A stretch of DNA of 64,000 nt from Nitrospira sp. Lineage in GTDB: Bacteria; Nitrospirota; Nitrospiria; Nitrospirales; Nitrospiraceae. Both the position numbers and the translations under genes were made by a program. The stretch is from positions 154,311-218,310 of the forward strand of contig JAFEBI010000008.1 of the NCBI GenBank assembly GCA_018242725.1. Reading direction: 5' to 3'. Every line of letters begins with the position of its first letter. Within the stretch, counting starts at the first letter, position 1. A model generated the notes under the pieces. The model searched no databases. It was not told the origin of the DNA and was given only the letters and a program-made list of their open reading frames with translations. Of this stretch, positions 43,908 through 52,541 are shown in pieces.

Positions 43908-45115
43908 AGGATGTAACCCAACAACTCGACCTCATTCTTCGTGGTGCGGTGGAGGTCATTCAACAGACTGAGCTTGAGGCAAAGTTGAAACGGTCTCTCT
44001 CGGAGAAGAGGCCCTTACGCATTAAGGCGGGATTCGATCCGACCGCGCCGGATCTGCATCTGGGTCACACCGTCCTCATCCATAAGCTGAAACACTTTCA
44101 AGATCTTGGTCACAACGTGATTTTCCTGATCGGAGATTTCACCGGGATGATCGGCGATCCAACCGGCGTGTCCGAGACGCGTCGGGCACTGACCAAGGAA
44201 CAAGTCCAAGAGAACGCCAAGACGTACCAGCGTCAGATCTTCAAGATTCTTGATCCGGAGAAAACCACCATCGACTTCAACAGTCGCTGGATGGGGCCGA
44301 TGACAGCCGATGGATTGATTCAACTGGCCGCGCATTATCGTGTTGCCAGAATGATGGAACGCGATGATTTTCACAAGCGGTACCATGAACAGAAACCCAT
44401 CAGTGTTCATGAATTTCTCTATCCGCTCGTGCAGGGATATGATTCCGTTGCATTGAGAGCGGATGTGGAGTTGGGAGGGACGGATCAAAAATTCAACCTT
44501 CTGGTCGGACGTGAATTGCAACGAGATTACGGACAAGAATCACAGGTGGTCATCACCATGCCGTTGCTTGAAGGCACCGACGGTGTGAAGAAGATGAGCA
44601 AGAGCGTCGGCAACTACATCGCGCTGGAGGACAAGCCCGGCGAAATGTTCGGCAAGGTCATGTCGATCAGCGATACTCTGATGTATCGATACTATGAGCT
44701 GCTGACAACGGAAGATCTCGGTCATGCCAAGGCACTGCATCCGATGGAAGCCAAACAGACGCTTGCCGAATTGATTGTGGCGCAGTATCACGGAGCAGAG
44801 GCAGGGAAGCAGGCGAGAGCGGAGTTTTCGCAGAAGTTCCAGAAACAAGAGTTTCCCGATGAACCGGATGTGCGGGTGCAGCTGACTGCAGATGATCTGC
44901 GTGATGGGACGACCATTGGATTGGTGGATCTTGTGGCAAAAACTGGCTTGGTGCCCAGCAAGAGCGACGCCCGTCGGTTGATCATTCAAGGCGGACTCGA
45001 ACTCGATGGACAGAAACAGAGTGATGCCAATGCTACGCTTGAGGTCGTCCAGGGCAAGCAGCATCGTTTGAAAGTCGGGCGACGAAAGTTTGCAACGGTC
45101 GAACGTGTTCAATAG
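43904..45115 (+). CDS. tyrS: Tyrosyl-tRNA synthetase
   Basis: A 403-residue class I synthetase that charges tRNA-Tyr. The HIGH-type motif is HLGHT (52-56) and the KMSKS motif is exact at 230-234. [13 protein letters not shown] and [13 protein letters not shown] are typical. A C-terminal S4 RNA-binding domain lies at about 340-400. The HLGH form and length suggest the TyrZ-like branch. Translationally coupled to the ComEA-like gene. Confidence 0.97.
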   Translation: MKDVTQQLDLILRGAVEVIQQTELEAKLKRSLSEKRPLRIKAGFDPTAPDLHLGHTVLIHKLKHFQDLGHNVIFLIGDFTGMIGDPTGVSETRRALTKEQVQENAKTYQRQIFKILDPEKTTIDFNSRWMGPMTADGLIQLAAHYRVARMMERDDFHKRYHEQKPISVHEFLYPLVQGYDSVALRADVELGGTDQKFNLLVGRELQRDYGQESQVVITMPLLEGTDGVKKMSKSVGNYIALEDKPGEMFGKVMSISDTLMYRYYELLTTEDLGHAKALHPMEAKQTLAELIVAQYHGAEAGKQARAEFSQKFQKQEFPDEPDVRVQLTADDLRDGTTIGLVDLVAKTGLVPSKSDARRLIIQGGLELDGQKQSDANATLEVVQGKQHRLKVGRRKFATVERVQ

Positions 45116-45637
45116 CTACCTGGCTTTTGCGGGGTGACTGCGTTCATCCTAATATTGACCAGCTGCGACCAGATAGAGCTCCAGCGCAAGCTCCTCTCCT
45201 GCTTCTTCTTAGCCCCGATTCCATCCCACACTACGTCAACGTCTCTAAGCATCACAGAGATAAATTGAATCGTTTTGGATTCAGTGTGTCTGAATCTTTT
45301 TCGATACAGCAATCGAGACACGACTCAAAGATGTATTACTTCGATACAGGTTGGAGATAGATCAAAAGTCGTTACCAACTAAACGAAACCTGAAAACTTC
45401 AATGAAGAAGGAGACTTAGAATCACTTGAGAATTAGATGAGAGGATAAGGAATGATCAGAGGAGGATCTATGGGAGAACTATTCCCATGGAATGATGTTT
45501 GCTTCGCGTATCATTAGCGCTCGTGAGTCTCTTGATTCGATAGCCATTGACGAAGTTGGTATTGGATCCTATTCCGCAGACATCCAGTGCACAGGCCGTC
45601 TCGCGGGATCGCTGTTAATGCTTACGTTTGAGTCGTC
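45116..45637. promoter_or_regulatory. Intergenic region before the regulator genes
   Basis: 522 bp with no convincing gene. It carries GATCTATGGGA (45465-45475), immediately followed by TCCCAT (45483-45488), the inverse of ATGGGA, so ATGGGA-N7-TCCCAT is an inverted repeat. The same GATCTATGGGA occurs at 46445-46455 before the second regulator. Confidence 0.4.
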
Positions 45638-46312
45638 ATGCAGACTCCTGAAGTTCGGATAGCGATAGCCCATAGCAACCAGCTCTTTCGGGAATCCCTC
45701 AGTTGCTATCTTTCGCAGCACGATCCATTTTGCGTCGTGCACATGGCGCCGCGATTGGGTGAGACAGGGAAAGATCTTGCTGTACAAAACCTGGACGTGC
45801 TGATCGTCGAATTTGCACTCTTGTGTCCGTTGGAAGAGCATAAGATCCTTCGAACGGGATCACTACCACTGGGGGTGAAAGTGTTGGTGATCGACGTACC
45901 TGAACGAGAGGAGGACATTCTGTATTGTATCGAGGCCGGAGGGGCATCCGGGTATCTTGTGCAGAATGCGTCGCTCAAAGATCTGGAAGTTAATCTCGCA
46001 GCAATTGCGCGGGGAGAAACAGTCTGTTCTCCAAGAATCGCCCATCTCGCATTCTGTCGAATGTCATGGTTTGCTCGTCTGGAGGCAAACAATGGTCTGA
46101 CCAATGGGGTATCACTCACCCGACGGGAAGTCGAAATTGTCCGACTGATTGAAGCGGGGTTGAGCAACAAGGAGATCGCCACGCGGCTCAACATCGGGGT
46201 CTCCACCGTCAAGAATCATGTCCATAATATTCTGGATAAACTCCAATTACCCAATCGCTATTCCGTCGTGAAACATGGAAAAGAACGGATAGCATTCGCC
46301 GGTAGCGTCTAA
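45638..46312 (+). CDS. LuxR-type regulator with a degenerate receiver domain
   Basis: A 224-residue NarL-like protein. The N-terminal receiver lacks key acids: the DD pair is AHSNQ and the phosphoacceptor position is E58 in VLIVEFALL, a natural phosphomimetic. The C-terminal LuxR helix-turn-helix is intact: SLTRREVEIVRLIEAGLSNKEIATRLNIG and STVKNHVHNILDKL. It should bind DNA independently of phosphorylation. A single strong target is not evident, but the next gene is another receiver-like protein and the injection-system operon starts at 46934. Confidence 0.9.
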   Translation: MQTPEVRIAIAHSNQLFRESLSCYLSQHDPFCVVHMAPRLGETGKDLAVQNLDVLIVEFALLCPLEEHKILRTGSLPLGVKVLVIDVPEREEDILYCIEAGGASGYLVQNASLKDLEVNLAAIARGETVCSPRIAHLAFCRMSWFARLEANNGLTNGVSLTRREVEIVRLIEAGLSNKEIATRLNIGVSTVKNHVHNILDKLQLPNRYSVVKHGKERIAFAGSV

Positions 46313-46382
46313 CCACCCCTGCCTCCCTTCCTGGCACAAATACGATCAATTGAGCATCAATAGTGATGGTGGTGTTTATGCC

Positions 46383-46412
46383 GGAAGGACTATTTCGGAT
46401 CTAGATCCTTCC
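46383..46412. repeat. Nested inverted repeats before a regulator
   Basis: GGAAGGA (46383-46389) pairs with TCCTTCC (46406-46412), and the inner GGATCTAGATCC (46397-46408) is a perfect 12-base palindrome. It lies about 100 bp upstream of the stand-alone receiver gene and could be a regulator-binding site. Confidence 0.45.
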
Positions 46413-46505
46413 AGCTCCAGGAATAGATCCCAATTCATCCCAGAGATCTATGGGAATGTGGCACGACCAAATCTATGGTGAGTAATCCGTGGTGTGAGGT
46501 AGTGA

Positions 46506-46862
46506 GTGGACAAGATTAGGGTTCTGTTTGCGAATCACCCAGTAATGGTTCCCCATGCTGTTCGGCAGTTATTGGAAGAGCAGGAAGATCTGGAAGTGGT
46601 CGGCGACTGTCGTGGCTCGATGAAAATTCTTCAGGAGACCGGTCGAGTGAATGCTGATGCGGTCATTCTCACTCAGATAGGAGAAAAGGAGCCGGGGATT
46701 TGCAGCCAGCTGCTGGCCATATACCCGGATCTCGTCATTATGAGCATCAATCAGGATCTCACTACAGGGTACACGCTGCAACTGTGCCCGCATCGGCGCG
46801 AGTTTGTTGTGCGACCGAGTGACATCGCGCAGTCGATCAGGGGGGCAATCAAAACGGGATAG
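46506..46862 (+). CDS. Stand-alone degenerate receiver domain
   Basis: A 118-residue receiver-like protein with no output domain. It opens IRVLFANHPVMVPHAVRQLLEE, so the acidic pair is missing (ANHP), and the phosphoacceptor position in AVILTQIGEKE has no Asp. The fold pattern, strand-helix alternation and last strand EFVVRPS, is kept. GAGGT (46496-46500) five bases before GTG 46506 marks the start. It is 72 bp before the sheath gene and may act through protein contacts. Confidence 0.75.
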   Translation: MDKIRVLFANHPVMVPHAVRQLLEEQEDLEVVGDCRGSMKILQETGRVNADAVILTQIGEKEPGICSQLLAIYPDLVIMSINQDLTTGYTLQLCPHRREFVVRPSDIAQSIRGAIKTG

Positions 46863-46933
46863 TGATTGTGAGCGGAAGGTCAAAGGTGCAACCAAGCGTC
46901 CAGCATGAACTAACAGGCTAGGGGAGGAAACCA

Positions 46934-48709
46934 ATGCCGACATCGCCGACATACCCAGGAGTGTATATCGAAGAAATCCCAAGCGGAGTGCGCACCATCA
47001 CAGGTGTGGCCACGTCCATTACGGGCTTCTTGGGCCGGACTATTTGGGGGCCGAAAAACGAGCCCGTGACGATAAACAGTTTCGGGGATTTCGAACGGCA
47101 ATTTGGAGGGTTAGGGGTGACCTATCCCCTTAGCTACGCAGTTCGTGACTTTTATCTGAACGGTGGTAGTCAGGCCATCATTGTCAGACTCTATAAGGAT
47201 CCGGACAAAGCCGACGAGGCGAGGGCAAGCTTGACTGTTGATGATATGACTCTTGTTGCAAAAAGCCCAGGCACATGGGGCAAGAAACTGCGGGCAACGA
47301 TAGACGTAGACGTCTCGGATGAGATGCGGACACGTTTAGGGCTCAGCGCCACCGATGCTCTATTCAACCTCACAGTTCGACTGGGGAATAGTAGTGAAAA
47401 GTTCTTGAATCTGACGGTTGCTGAGACCTCGCGGCGCATCGATAGGGTGCTCAAGGCTGAATCAAGTCTGGTGGAATTGAAAGATGACAAACTGCCCAAG
47501 GTTAAGAAGGCGGTGGACACATCAGACAAGCTTACAAAGCTGAACGACGAATTAAGCAAGGCACTGAAGGCGGACCCACCGGACAAAGTGAAAATCGATG
47601 CGGCAGAAAAGGCCTTAGCCTCTGCGAAGGAAACTGCCAAGAGTGAGTTGGCGGATGCAGCTACAAGCGCCGAACTTAAACTTGCCGCAGCAAAAGCTGC
47701 CAGGCCGCAGGTGCCAGGTGACATTACCAAGGCTGAAGCTGAATTGAAAAAAGCTGAAGAAGACATGAAGGGGTCCGATGGCGGCGATTTGAAGCAGGCG
47801 GAATATGAGGGTAAAAAAGATCTTAAAACCGGAATCTACGCACTGGACAAAGCGGATCTGTTTAACCTTCTTTGTATCCCCCCGGACACACGAGAAGACG
47901 ATGTACCTCCCACTGTGTATCAAGTAGCCATGGCGTACTGTACTGAGCGACGAGCCATGCTGATCGTCGACTCTCCAGGGGGTTGGAGTAAGAACAAAGA
48001 TACAGCGGCAGCTGATGCCAAGAAGGGCCTGGGAGGGCTCGGACTATCTGGCACGATGGCGCGCAATGCTGCGTTGTACTTTCCACGGGTACTTGAGGCC
48101 GACCCGCTCCGTGACGGGCAAATTGACACCTTTGTCCCGTGCGGAATTATTGCTGGTGTCATGGCACGCACTGATACTGCGCGAGGCGTGTGGAAAGCGC
48201 CTGCTGGACTTGATGCAGCTATCAACGGTATTCAGGGTCTGAGCGTGTCTCTTAATGATAACGAGAACGGCATGCTCAATCCGTTGGGGATCAATTGTCT
48301 GCGCATATTCCCGATCAACGGTCGGGTGGTCTGGGGAGCTCGTACCTTGCGTGGCGCTGATCAACTCGCCGATGAGTGGAAATATGTTCCCGTCCGCCGG
48401 ACGGCGCTCTTCATTGAAGAAAGTCTGTATCGCGGCACGCAGTGGGTCGTCTTCGAGCCGAACGATGAGCCGCTCTGGGCACAGATCAGGCTGAATATCG
48501 GGGCCTTCATGCACAACCTGTTTCGACAAGGCGCCTTCCAAGGCACGACACCGCGTGAGGCCTATTTCGTCAAGTGCGACAAGGAAACCACCACGCAGAA
48601 CGATATCAACCTCGGCATTGTGAACATCGTGGTCGGCTTTGCCCCGCTCAAGCCGGCGGAGTTTGTCATCATTAAGCTGCAACAGATGGCGGGACAAATC
48701 GAAGTCTAG
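46934..48709 (+). CDS. Contractile injection system sheath protein
   Basis: A 591-residue tail-sheath protein. The start TYPGVYIEEIPSGVRTITGVATSITGF and WGPKNEPVTINSFGDFERQFG are the family handshake region; YALDKADLFNLLCIPPDTRED and the C-terminal INGRVVWGARTLRGADQLADEWKYVPVRR and LFRQGAFQGTTPREAYFVKCD close the core. Residues about 185-290 are an inserted Lys/Ala/Asp-rich coiled segment, unusual in sheaths. Contraction of the sheath drives the inner tube. GGGGAGGAAA before the ATG is strong. Only one sheath gene is visible, unlike Pvc systems with three. Confidence 0.97.
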   Translation: MPTSPTYPGVYIEEIPSGVRTITGVATSITGFLGRTIWGPKNEPVTINSFGDFERQFGGLGVTYPLSYAVRDFYLNGGSQAIIVRLYKDPDKADEARASLTVDDMTLVAKSPGTWGKKLRATIDVDVSDEMRTRLGLSATDALFNLTVRLGNSSEKFLNLTVAETSRRIDRVLKAESSLVELKDDKLPKVKKAVDTSDKLTKLNDELSKALKADPPDKVKIDAAEKALASAKETAKSELADAATSAELKLAAAKAARPQVPGDITKAEAELKKAEEDMKGSDGGDLKQAEYEGKKDLKTGIYALDKADLFNLLCIPPDTREDDVPPTVYQVAMAYCTERRAMLIVDSPGGWSKNKDTAAADAKKGLGGLGLSGTMARNAALYFPRVLEADPLRDGQIDTFVPCGIIAGVMARTDTARGVWKAPAGLDAAINGIQGLSVSLNDNENGMLNPLGINCLRIFPINGRVVWGARTLRGADQLADEWKYVPVRRTALFIEESLYRGTQWVVFEPNDEPLWAQIRLNIGAFMHNLFRQGAFQGTTPREAYFVKCDKETTTQNDINLGIVNIVVGFAPLKPAEFVIIKLQQMAGQIEV

Positions 48710-48733
48710 CGATTGATCTGAGGAGGGACAAGC

Positions 48734-49261
48734 ATGGCGCAGTTTAGCGTGAACGCACAGCGGTTCGATCCCTATAAGAACTTCAAGTTCCGCGTGAAAT
48801 GGGATGGGAAGTACGTGGCCGGAATCAGCAAAGTGGGGTCGTTGAAGCGGAGCACTGAAGTCGTGGAACACCGCGAAGGCGGCGATCCGTCGACCGGCAG
48901 AAAATCACCGGGCCGTACGAAATACGAGGCCATCACTCTTGAGCGCGGAGTGACCCACGATACCGAGTTTGAAAAATGGGCGAATAAGGTGTGGAACTTT
49001 GGATCCGGCTTGGGCGCTGAAGTCTCGCTCAAAGACTTTCGCAAAGACATTATCATCGAGATGTACAACGAGGCGGGTCAGCTCGCGATTTCCTATAAGG
49101 TCTATCGTTGCTGGGTGTCGGAGTTTCAGGCCCAGCCCGACCTGGATGCCAATGCCAATGCCGTCGCGATCCAGACCATCAAGCTGGAGAACGAGGGCTG
49201 GGAGCGAGACTACGAAGTCGCGGAACCGACTGAACCCAGTTTTACTGAACCGGCGGCATAA
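48734..49261 (+). CDS. Inner tail tube protein
   Basis: A 175-residue tube protein of the gp19/Pvc1 type. Blocks FDPYKNFKFRVKWDGKYVAGISKVG, EGGDPSTGRKSPGRTKYEAITLERG and FGSGLGAEVSLKDFRKDIIIEMYNE are typical. It polymerises into the needle inside the sheath. GAGGAGGGACAAGC precedes the ATG, 24 bp after the sheath stop. A long acidic-Pro C-terminus (EPTEPSFTEPAA) is a mild extension. Confidence 0.97.
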   Translation: MAQFSVNAQRFDPYKNFKFRVKWDGKYVAGISKVGSLKRSTEVVEHREGGDPSTGRKSPGRTKYEAITLERGVTHDTEFEKWANKVWNFGSGLGAEVSLKDFRKDIIIEMYNEAGQLAISYKVYRCWVSEFQAQPDLDANANAVAIQTIKLENEGWERDYEVAEPTEPSFTEPAA

Positions 49262-49267
49262 TAGCCG

Positions 49268-49996
49268 ATGCACGCACTCACCGCGAGTAGCCTGTTGAGA
49301 GTGTGGGAACGTGGTGCGTGGCAGTCCTCAGTCGTGCAAGCCCTGAGCCTGTTGGCTGAGGCGATTCCGAAGACGGCAGTCAGTGACCTGGCCCGTCTGC
49401 CGATCGGTCGTCGTGACGCACTCTTGCTCGCGTTGCGGGAACAGTTATTTGGCTCACGCGTGCAGACGGTGGTGGTGTGTCCTCAATGCCAGGACAGTCT
49501 TGATCTCGTGTTTGAGGTTGATCAGATTCGAGTGCCGCTGAAGAGTGAGACTCAAGAAGAGTGTGTCTGTGATGTCGACGACTACCAAGTGACGTTCCGA
49601 CTGCCGACGAGTGAGGACTTGCTGATGGTTGTGCATGAGCCTGACGCAGCTGCAGCCAAACAGCTCTTGCTGGAGCGGTGTCTGCTGCGAGTCGTTCACC
49701 ACGGTGAAGCGACAACGGAACTCCCGAGTCCACTTGCCGAACCGGTGATTGCACAGATGGCAGAAGTCGATCCTCAAGGCGATGTGGAGCTCGCGGTGAC
49801 CTGTGCTGCATGCGGATATCAATGGCAGGTACTCTTCGACATTGCGTCGTTTGTGTGGCGTGAGATCGGGGCCTGGGCAAAGCGGTTGTTGGGTGAGGTC
49901 CATCTGTTGGCTTCTGCCTATGGGTGGGCCGAGGATGACATCCTCAGGATGACTGCCTGGCGACGCCAGTGCTATCTGGACATGGTGCAGGGATGA
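49268..49996 (+). CDS. T4 gp26-like baseplate hub assembly chaperone
   Basis: A 242-residue protein with two Cys pairs, VVCPQCQDSLDLVF and VTCAACGYQWQVLFDIASF, that look like a four-cysteine zinc site. LPIGRRDALLLALREQLFG and YGWAEDDILRMTAWRRQCYLDMV are the conserved ends of the T4-type baseplate hub chaperone family often found in injection-system loci. It likely helps assemble the hub and is not part of the final particle. Starts six bases after the tube stop and its stop overlaps the next ATG. Confidence 0.8.
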   Translation: MHALTASSLLRVWERGAWQSSVVQALSLLAEAIPKTAVSDLARLPIGRRDALLLALREQLFGSRVQTVVVCPQCQDSLDLVFEVDQIRVPLKSETQEECVCDVDDYQVTFRLPTSEDLLMVVHEPDAAAAKQLLLERCLLRVVHHGEATTELPSPLAEPVIAQMAEVDPQGDVELAVTCAACGYQWQVLFDIASFVWREIGAWAKRLLGEVHLLASAYGWAEDDILRMTAWRRQCYLDMVQG

Positions 49997-51243
49997 GCGA
50001 CTATCTGACGAATCTTCTTACCCGTGCCCGGCACCCCGAACGCATGATTCAGCCGCGTGTATCCGCGATGTTTGATCCAGGAGTGCCGGCTACCATGCGC
50101 GGGGCAGTGAGCGGATGGGAAGCTGGGGAAGATCTCTATCAGCCTGCTCCAGTCAATCCGGTGGTTCTAAGATCTAATCCGTCCGTCCCCCAATCTGCGG
50201 ACGCATTGGGTCAGGACCGGGGAGAGGGTGACCTCCTGCCGAGACATGAAACTGTGACGCGGGAACAGCTATTCATGTCAACCGCTGATGCTGTGCGATG
50301 GACAGCGTCGTCGGATGCGGGATCTGCCGCGACTCCGAATGGGCTGTCTTCCTTGGATTCTGATCAGCACCAGGTGCCATCAAGAAATCCACCCGACGCT
50401 CAGGCGATCAGCCTCTCGCCGATCGACTCTACGGTTGTGTCAGATGCACCTTCCAGTGCACGGGTGAGACTACCTCAGGAGAGGACAGACTCGTGGCTAA
50501 GGTCCGTAGCACAATCCACCGGTTCATCGTTACGAATTCCGAGCGAACAGACGAAGACTGTCGAGAAGGGTGAACGCTCTCTGTTGAGGGATGAGTCTTC
50601 AAGTGAGTCTCCAGACATCTCTTCAGTTGTTCCCACAACACAAGCTTGTGAGCAGGGGCTGAATAGCGGCAATACGCAGACGAGACGGGGCAACGTCGCG
50701 TCGTCTCAGCAACCTGTTGTCGAAACAAGAGCAGCGCAGGGTGACGGTGAACGGCACCAACGAATTCCGACAACCGTGCGCATGTCAGAAGCGGCTGTCC
50801 CTGAGATAGACAAGCAAGCTGTTGGGAGCAATCTCAGCGACTTCTCTCTTGATCCTTCTCTTGTCGCTTCAGTACGGACAACGAAGGGTGCCGCTCCATT
50901 GCAGCACCCCATGTCGCATCAGCCGGCTGGGGATGCTTCGGGGACATTGTCCTCAGTATTGGACCATCAAGAACTGAACGTCACTCCTCGTATGTCGCCG
51001 AAGACATCGAACAGCTTTCTCGCAAGGCGTCGATCGGTAGCACCAATGACGGCAGCCTCGGTCAGTCAGGTGTCGGCAACGGATAGGGAAAAGCCGGTGG
51101 AATCTGTTGTGCACGTGACGATCGGTCGAGTGGAGGTACGCGCGGTGGCTCCTCCGGTGCGCCAAGAGAAAGGTCGCAAGGCACAATCGGCGATGAGTCT
51201 CGACGACTATCTCAAACGCCGTGGTGGTCGGAGTGCAGGATGA
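49993..51243 (+). CDS. Disordered injection-system accessory protein
   Basis: A 416-residue, Ser/Thr/Gln/Pro-rich, mostly disordered protein. Only the ends look structured: DYLTNLLTRARHPERMIQPRVSAMFDPG at the start, and VVHVTIGRVEVRAVAPP and SLDDYLKRRGG at the end. Similar proteins with short conserved ends occur next to the gp26-like chaperone in CIS loci, and may be a scaffold or length determinant; that is inference. ATG 49993 overlaps the previous stop and its own stop overlaps the next ATG. Confidence 0.75.
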   Translation: MSDYLTNLLTRARHPERMIQPRVSAMFDPGVPATMRGAVSGWEAGEDLYQPAPVNPVVLRSNPSVPQSADALGQDRGEGDLLPRHETVTREQLFMSTADAVRWTASSDAGSAATPNGLSSLDSDQHQVPSRNPPDAQAISLSPIDSTVVSDAPSSARVRLPQERTDSWLRSVAQSTGSSLRIPSEQTKTVEKGERSLLRDESSSESPDISSVVPTTQACEQGLNSGNTQTRRGNVASSQQPVVETRAAQGDGERHQRIPTTVRMSEAAVPEIDKQAVGSNLSDFSLDPSLVASVRTTKGAAPLQHPMSHQPAGDASGTLSSVLDHQELNVTPRMSPKTSNSFLARRRSVAPMTAASVSQVSATDREKPVESVVHVTIGRVEVRAVAPPVRQEKGRKAQSAMSLDDYLKRRGGRSAG

Positions 51244-52541
51244 GCAACTCCCTGGCGATCGCCTCGGTGACTGCGACGTTACGTCGACTGCTGGAAAAGG
51301 GTGGAATTGATCACGTGACGGTTCGGCCGTTAGACAAAGCACCGGTAGGAATTGCTGCCGACAAGCAACGGATCAATCTGTTCCTCTATCAAGCGTTGCC
51401 GGATGCAGCCTTTCGCAATATGGAGATGCCAGGGCGGGCGAAATCCGGCGAAACGGGTCACCCGCCATTACCGCTCACGCTCTACTACCTGTTGACGGCC
51501 TATAGCGGTGACGAACAGGACGACACGAAGAGCCATGCACTGCTCGGCGAGGCCATGCGCATTTTTCACGACCATCCACTCTTAGGGGCTGGTGAAATAA
51601 GGGATGCGGTGACGGCAGATCGCGATTTAGCTGCGAGTGATCTGGCTGATCAGGTCGAGCGCCTTCGCATCACGCTTCAGCCGCTGCTCTTTGAAGAAAT
51701 GTCGAAGCTCTGGACGACGTTTCAGATTCATTACCGGCTGTCGGCAGCGTACCAAGTTTCCGTGGTGTTGATCGAAAGTACACGTCCAGTAAGGACACCG
51801 CTTCCGGTGTTGATGCGTGGGAAAGATGATCGGGGAGTCATGGTCCAACCGGACTTGACGCCGCCGTTTCCGACCTTGACGGAGGTCGCGGTTCCAAAGC
51901 GTGAACCGAGTCAGAAATTGGCCGACATGACGAAACTTCCAAAACAGCCGCCAACTGCCCTGTTGGGAGATGAGTTACTGATCAAAGGGCATCATTTGGG
52001 CGATAGCGAGGTCGTCGTAGACCTGATCCATCCGTTGATCAAGAAGGCGGTGGAGATTCCGGTCAAGAACGGAACGGACAAGGAGTTAAAGACAACGGTT
52101 CCCAACAAGCCCACGGAGTTGCCGGCAGGTTTCTATACCGTGGCCGCGCACATCACACCGACTGATCCAGCAAAAGCGGGGGACGAGCGGAAGACCAACT
52201 CCCTCAGTCTGTCTCTTGCTCCAACGATCGTGGATATAAAACCGAAGATCCTCAAGCGTGATGCGCTGCTGACTGTGCAATGCCGTCCTGAGATATGGGA
52301 GGGACAGCGTGTCGCGTTACTGGTGGGCGATCGAGAACTGATTTCAGAACCATGGCCAGCAAAACCAGCAAGACCAGAAGAATTGCCACGAAAGACGGAC
52401 ACTATGAAGTTTCGTCTGAAGAATATCGGGCCTGGGACTTATTTCGTCCGGCTACGGGTGGATGGAGTGGATAGTCTGCTGGTCGATTGGAGTAAGACGC
52501 CGCCGGAATTCGATACGACGAAGAAGGTCACGGTGCAATGA
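51240..52541 (+). CDS. DUF4255 protein, tail-terminator type (Pvc16-like)
   Basis: A 433-residue protein. The N-terminal DUF4255 domain (about 1-190: LAIASVTATLRRLLEKGG, KQRINLFLYQALPDAAFRNME, LTLYYLLTAYSGDEQ, ALLGEAMRIFHDHPLL) is like the cap/terminator of injection systems such as Pvc16. The C-terminal half has one or two Ig-like/TIG-like sheets (LLGDELLIKGHHLGD, LRVDGVDSLLVDW). It should cap the tube/sheath distal end. Overlaps both neighbours by four bases. Confidence 0.93.
   Translation: MSNSLAIASVTATLRRLLEKGGIDHVTVRPLDKAPVGIAADKQRINLFLYQALPDAAFRNMEMPGRAKSGETGHPPLPLTLYYLLTAYSGDEQDDTKSHALLGEAMRIFHDHPLLGAGEIRDAVTADRDLAASDLADQVERLRITLQPLLFEEMSKLWTTFQIHYRLSAAYQVSVVLIESTRPVRTPLPVLMRGKDDRGVMVQPDLTPPFPTLTEVAVPKREPSQKLADMTKLPKQPPTALLGDELLIKGHHLGDSEVVVDLIHPLIKKAVEIPVKNGTDKELKTTVPNKPTELPAGFYTVAAHITPTDPAKAGDERKTNSLSLSLAPTIVDIKPKILKRDALLTVQCRPEIWEGQRVALLVGDRELISEPWPAKPARPEELPRKTDTMKFRLKNIGPGTYFVRLRVDGVDSLLVDWSKTPPEFDTTKKVTVQ

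Noticed and set aside
45127-45360. 77-codon frame after tyrS
   Set aside because: No ribosome site and no protein-like pattern; treated as intergenic.
48044-48871. 275-codon minus-strand frame
   Set aside because: Antisense to the sheath gene with no motif of its own.
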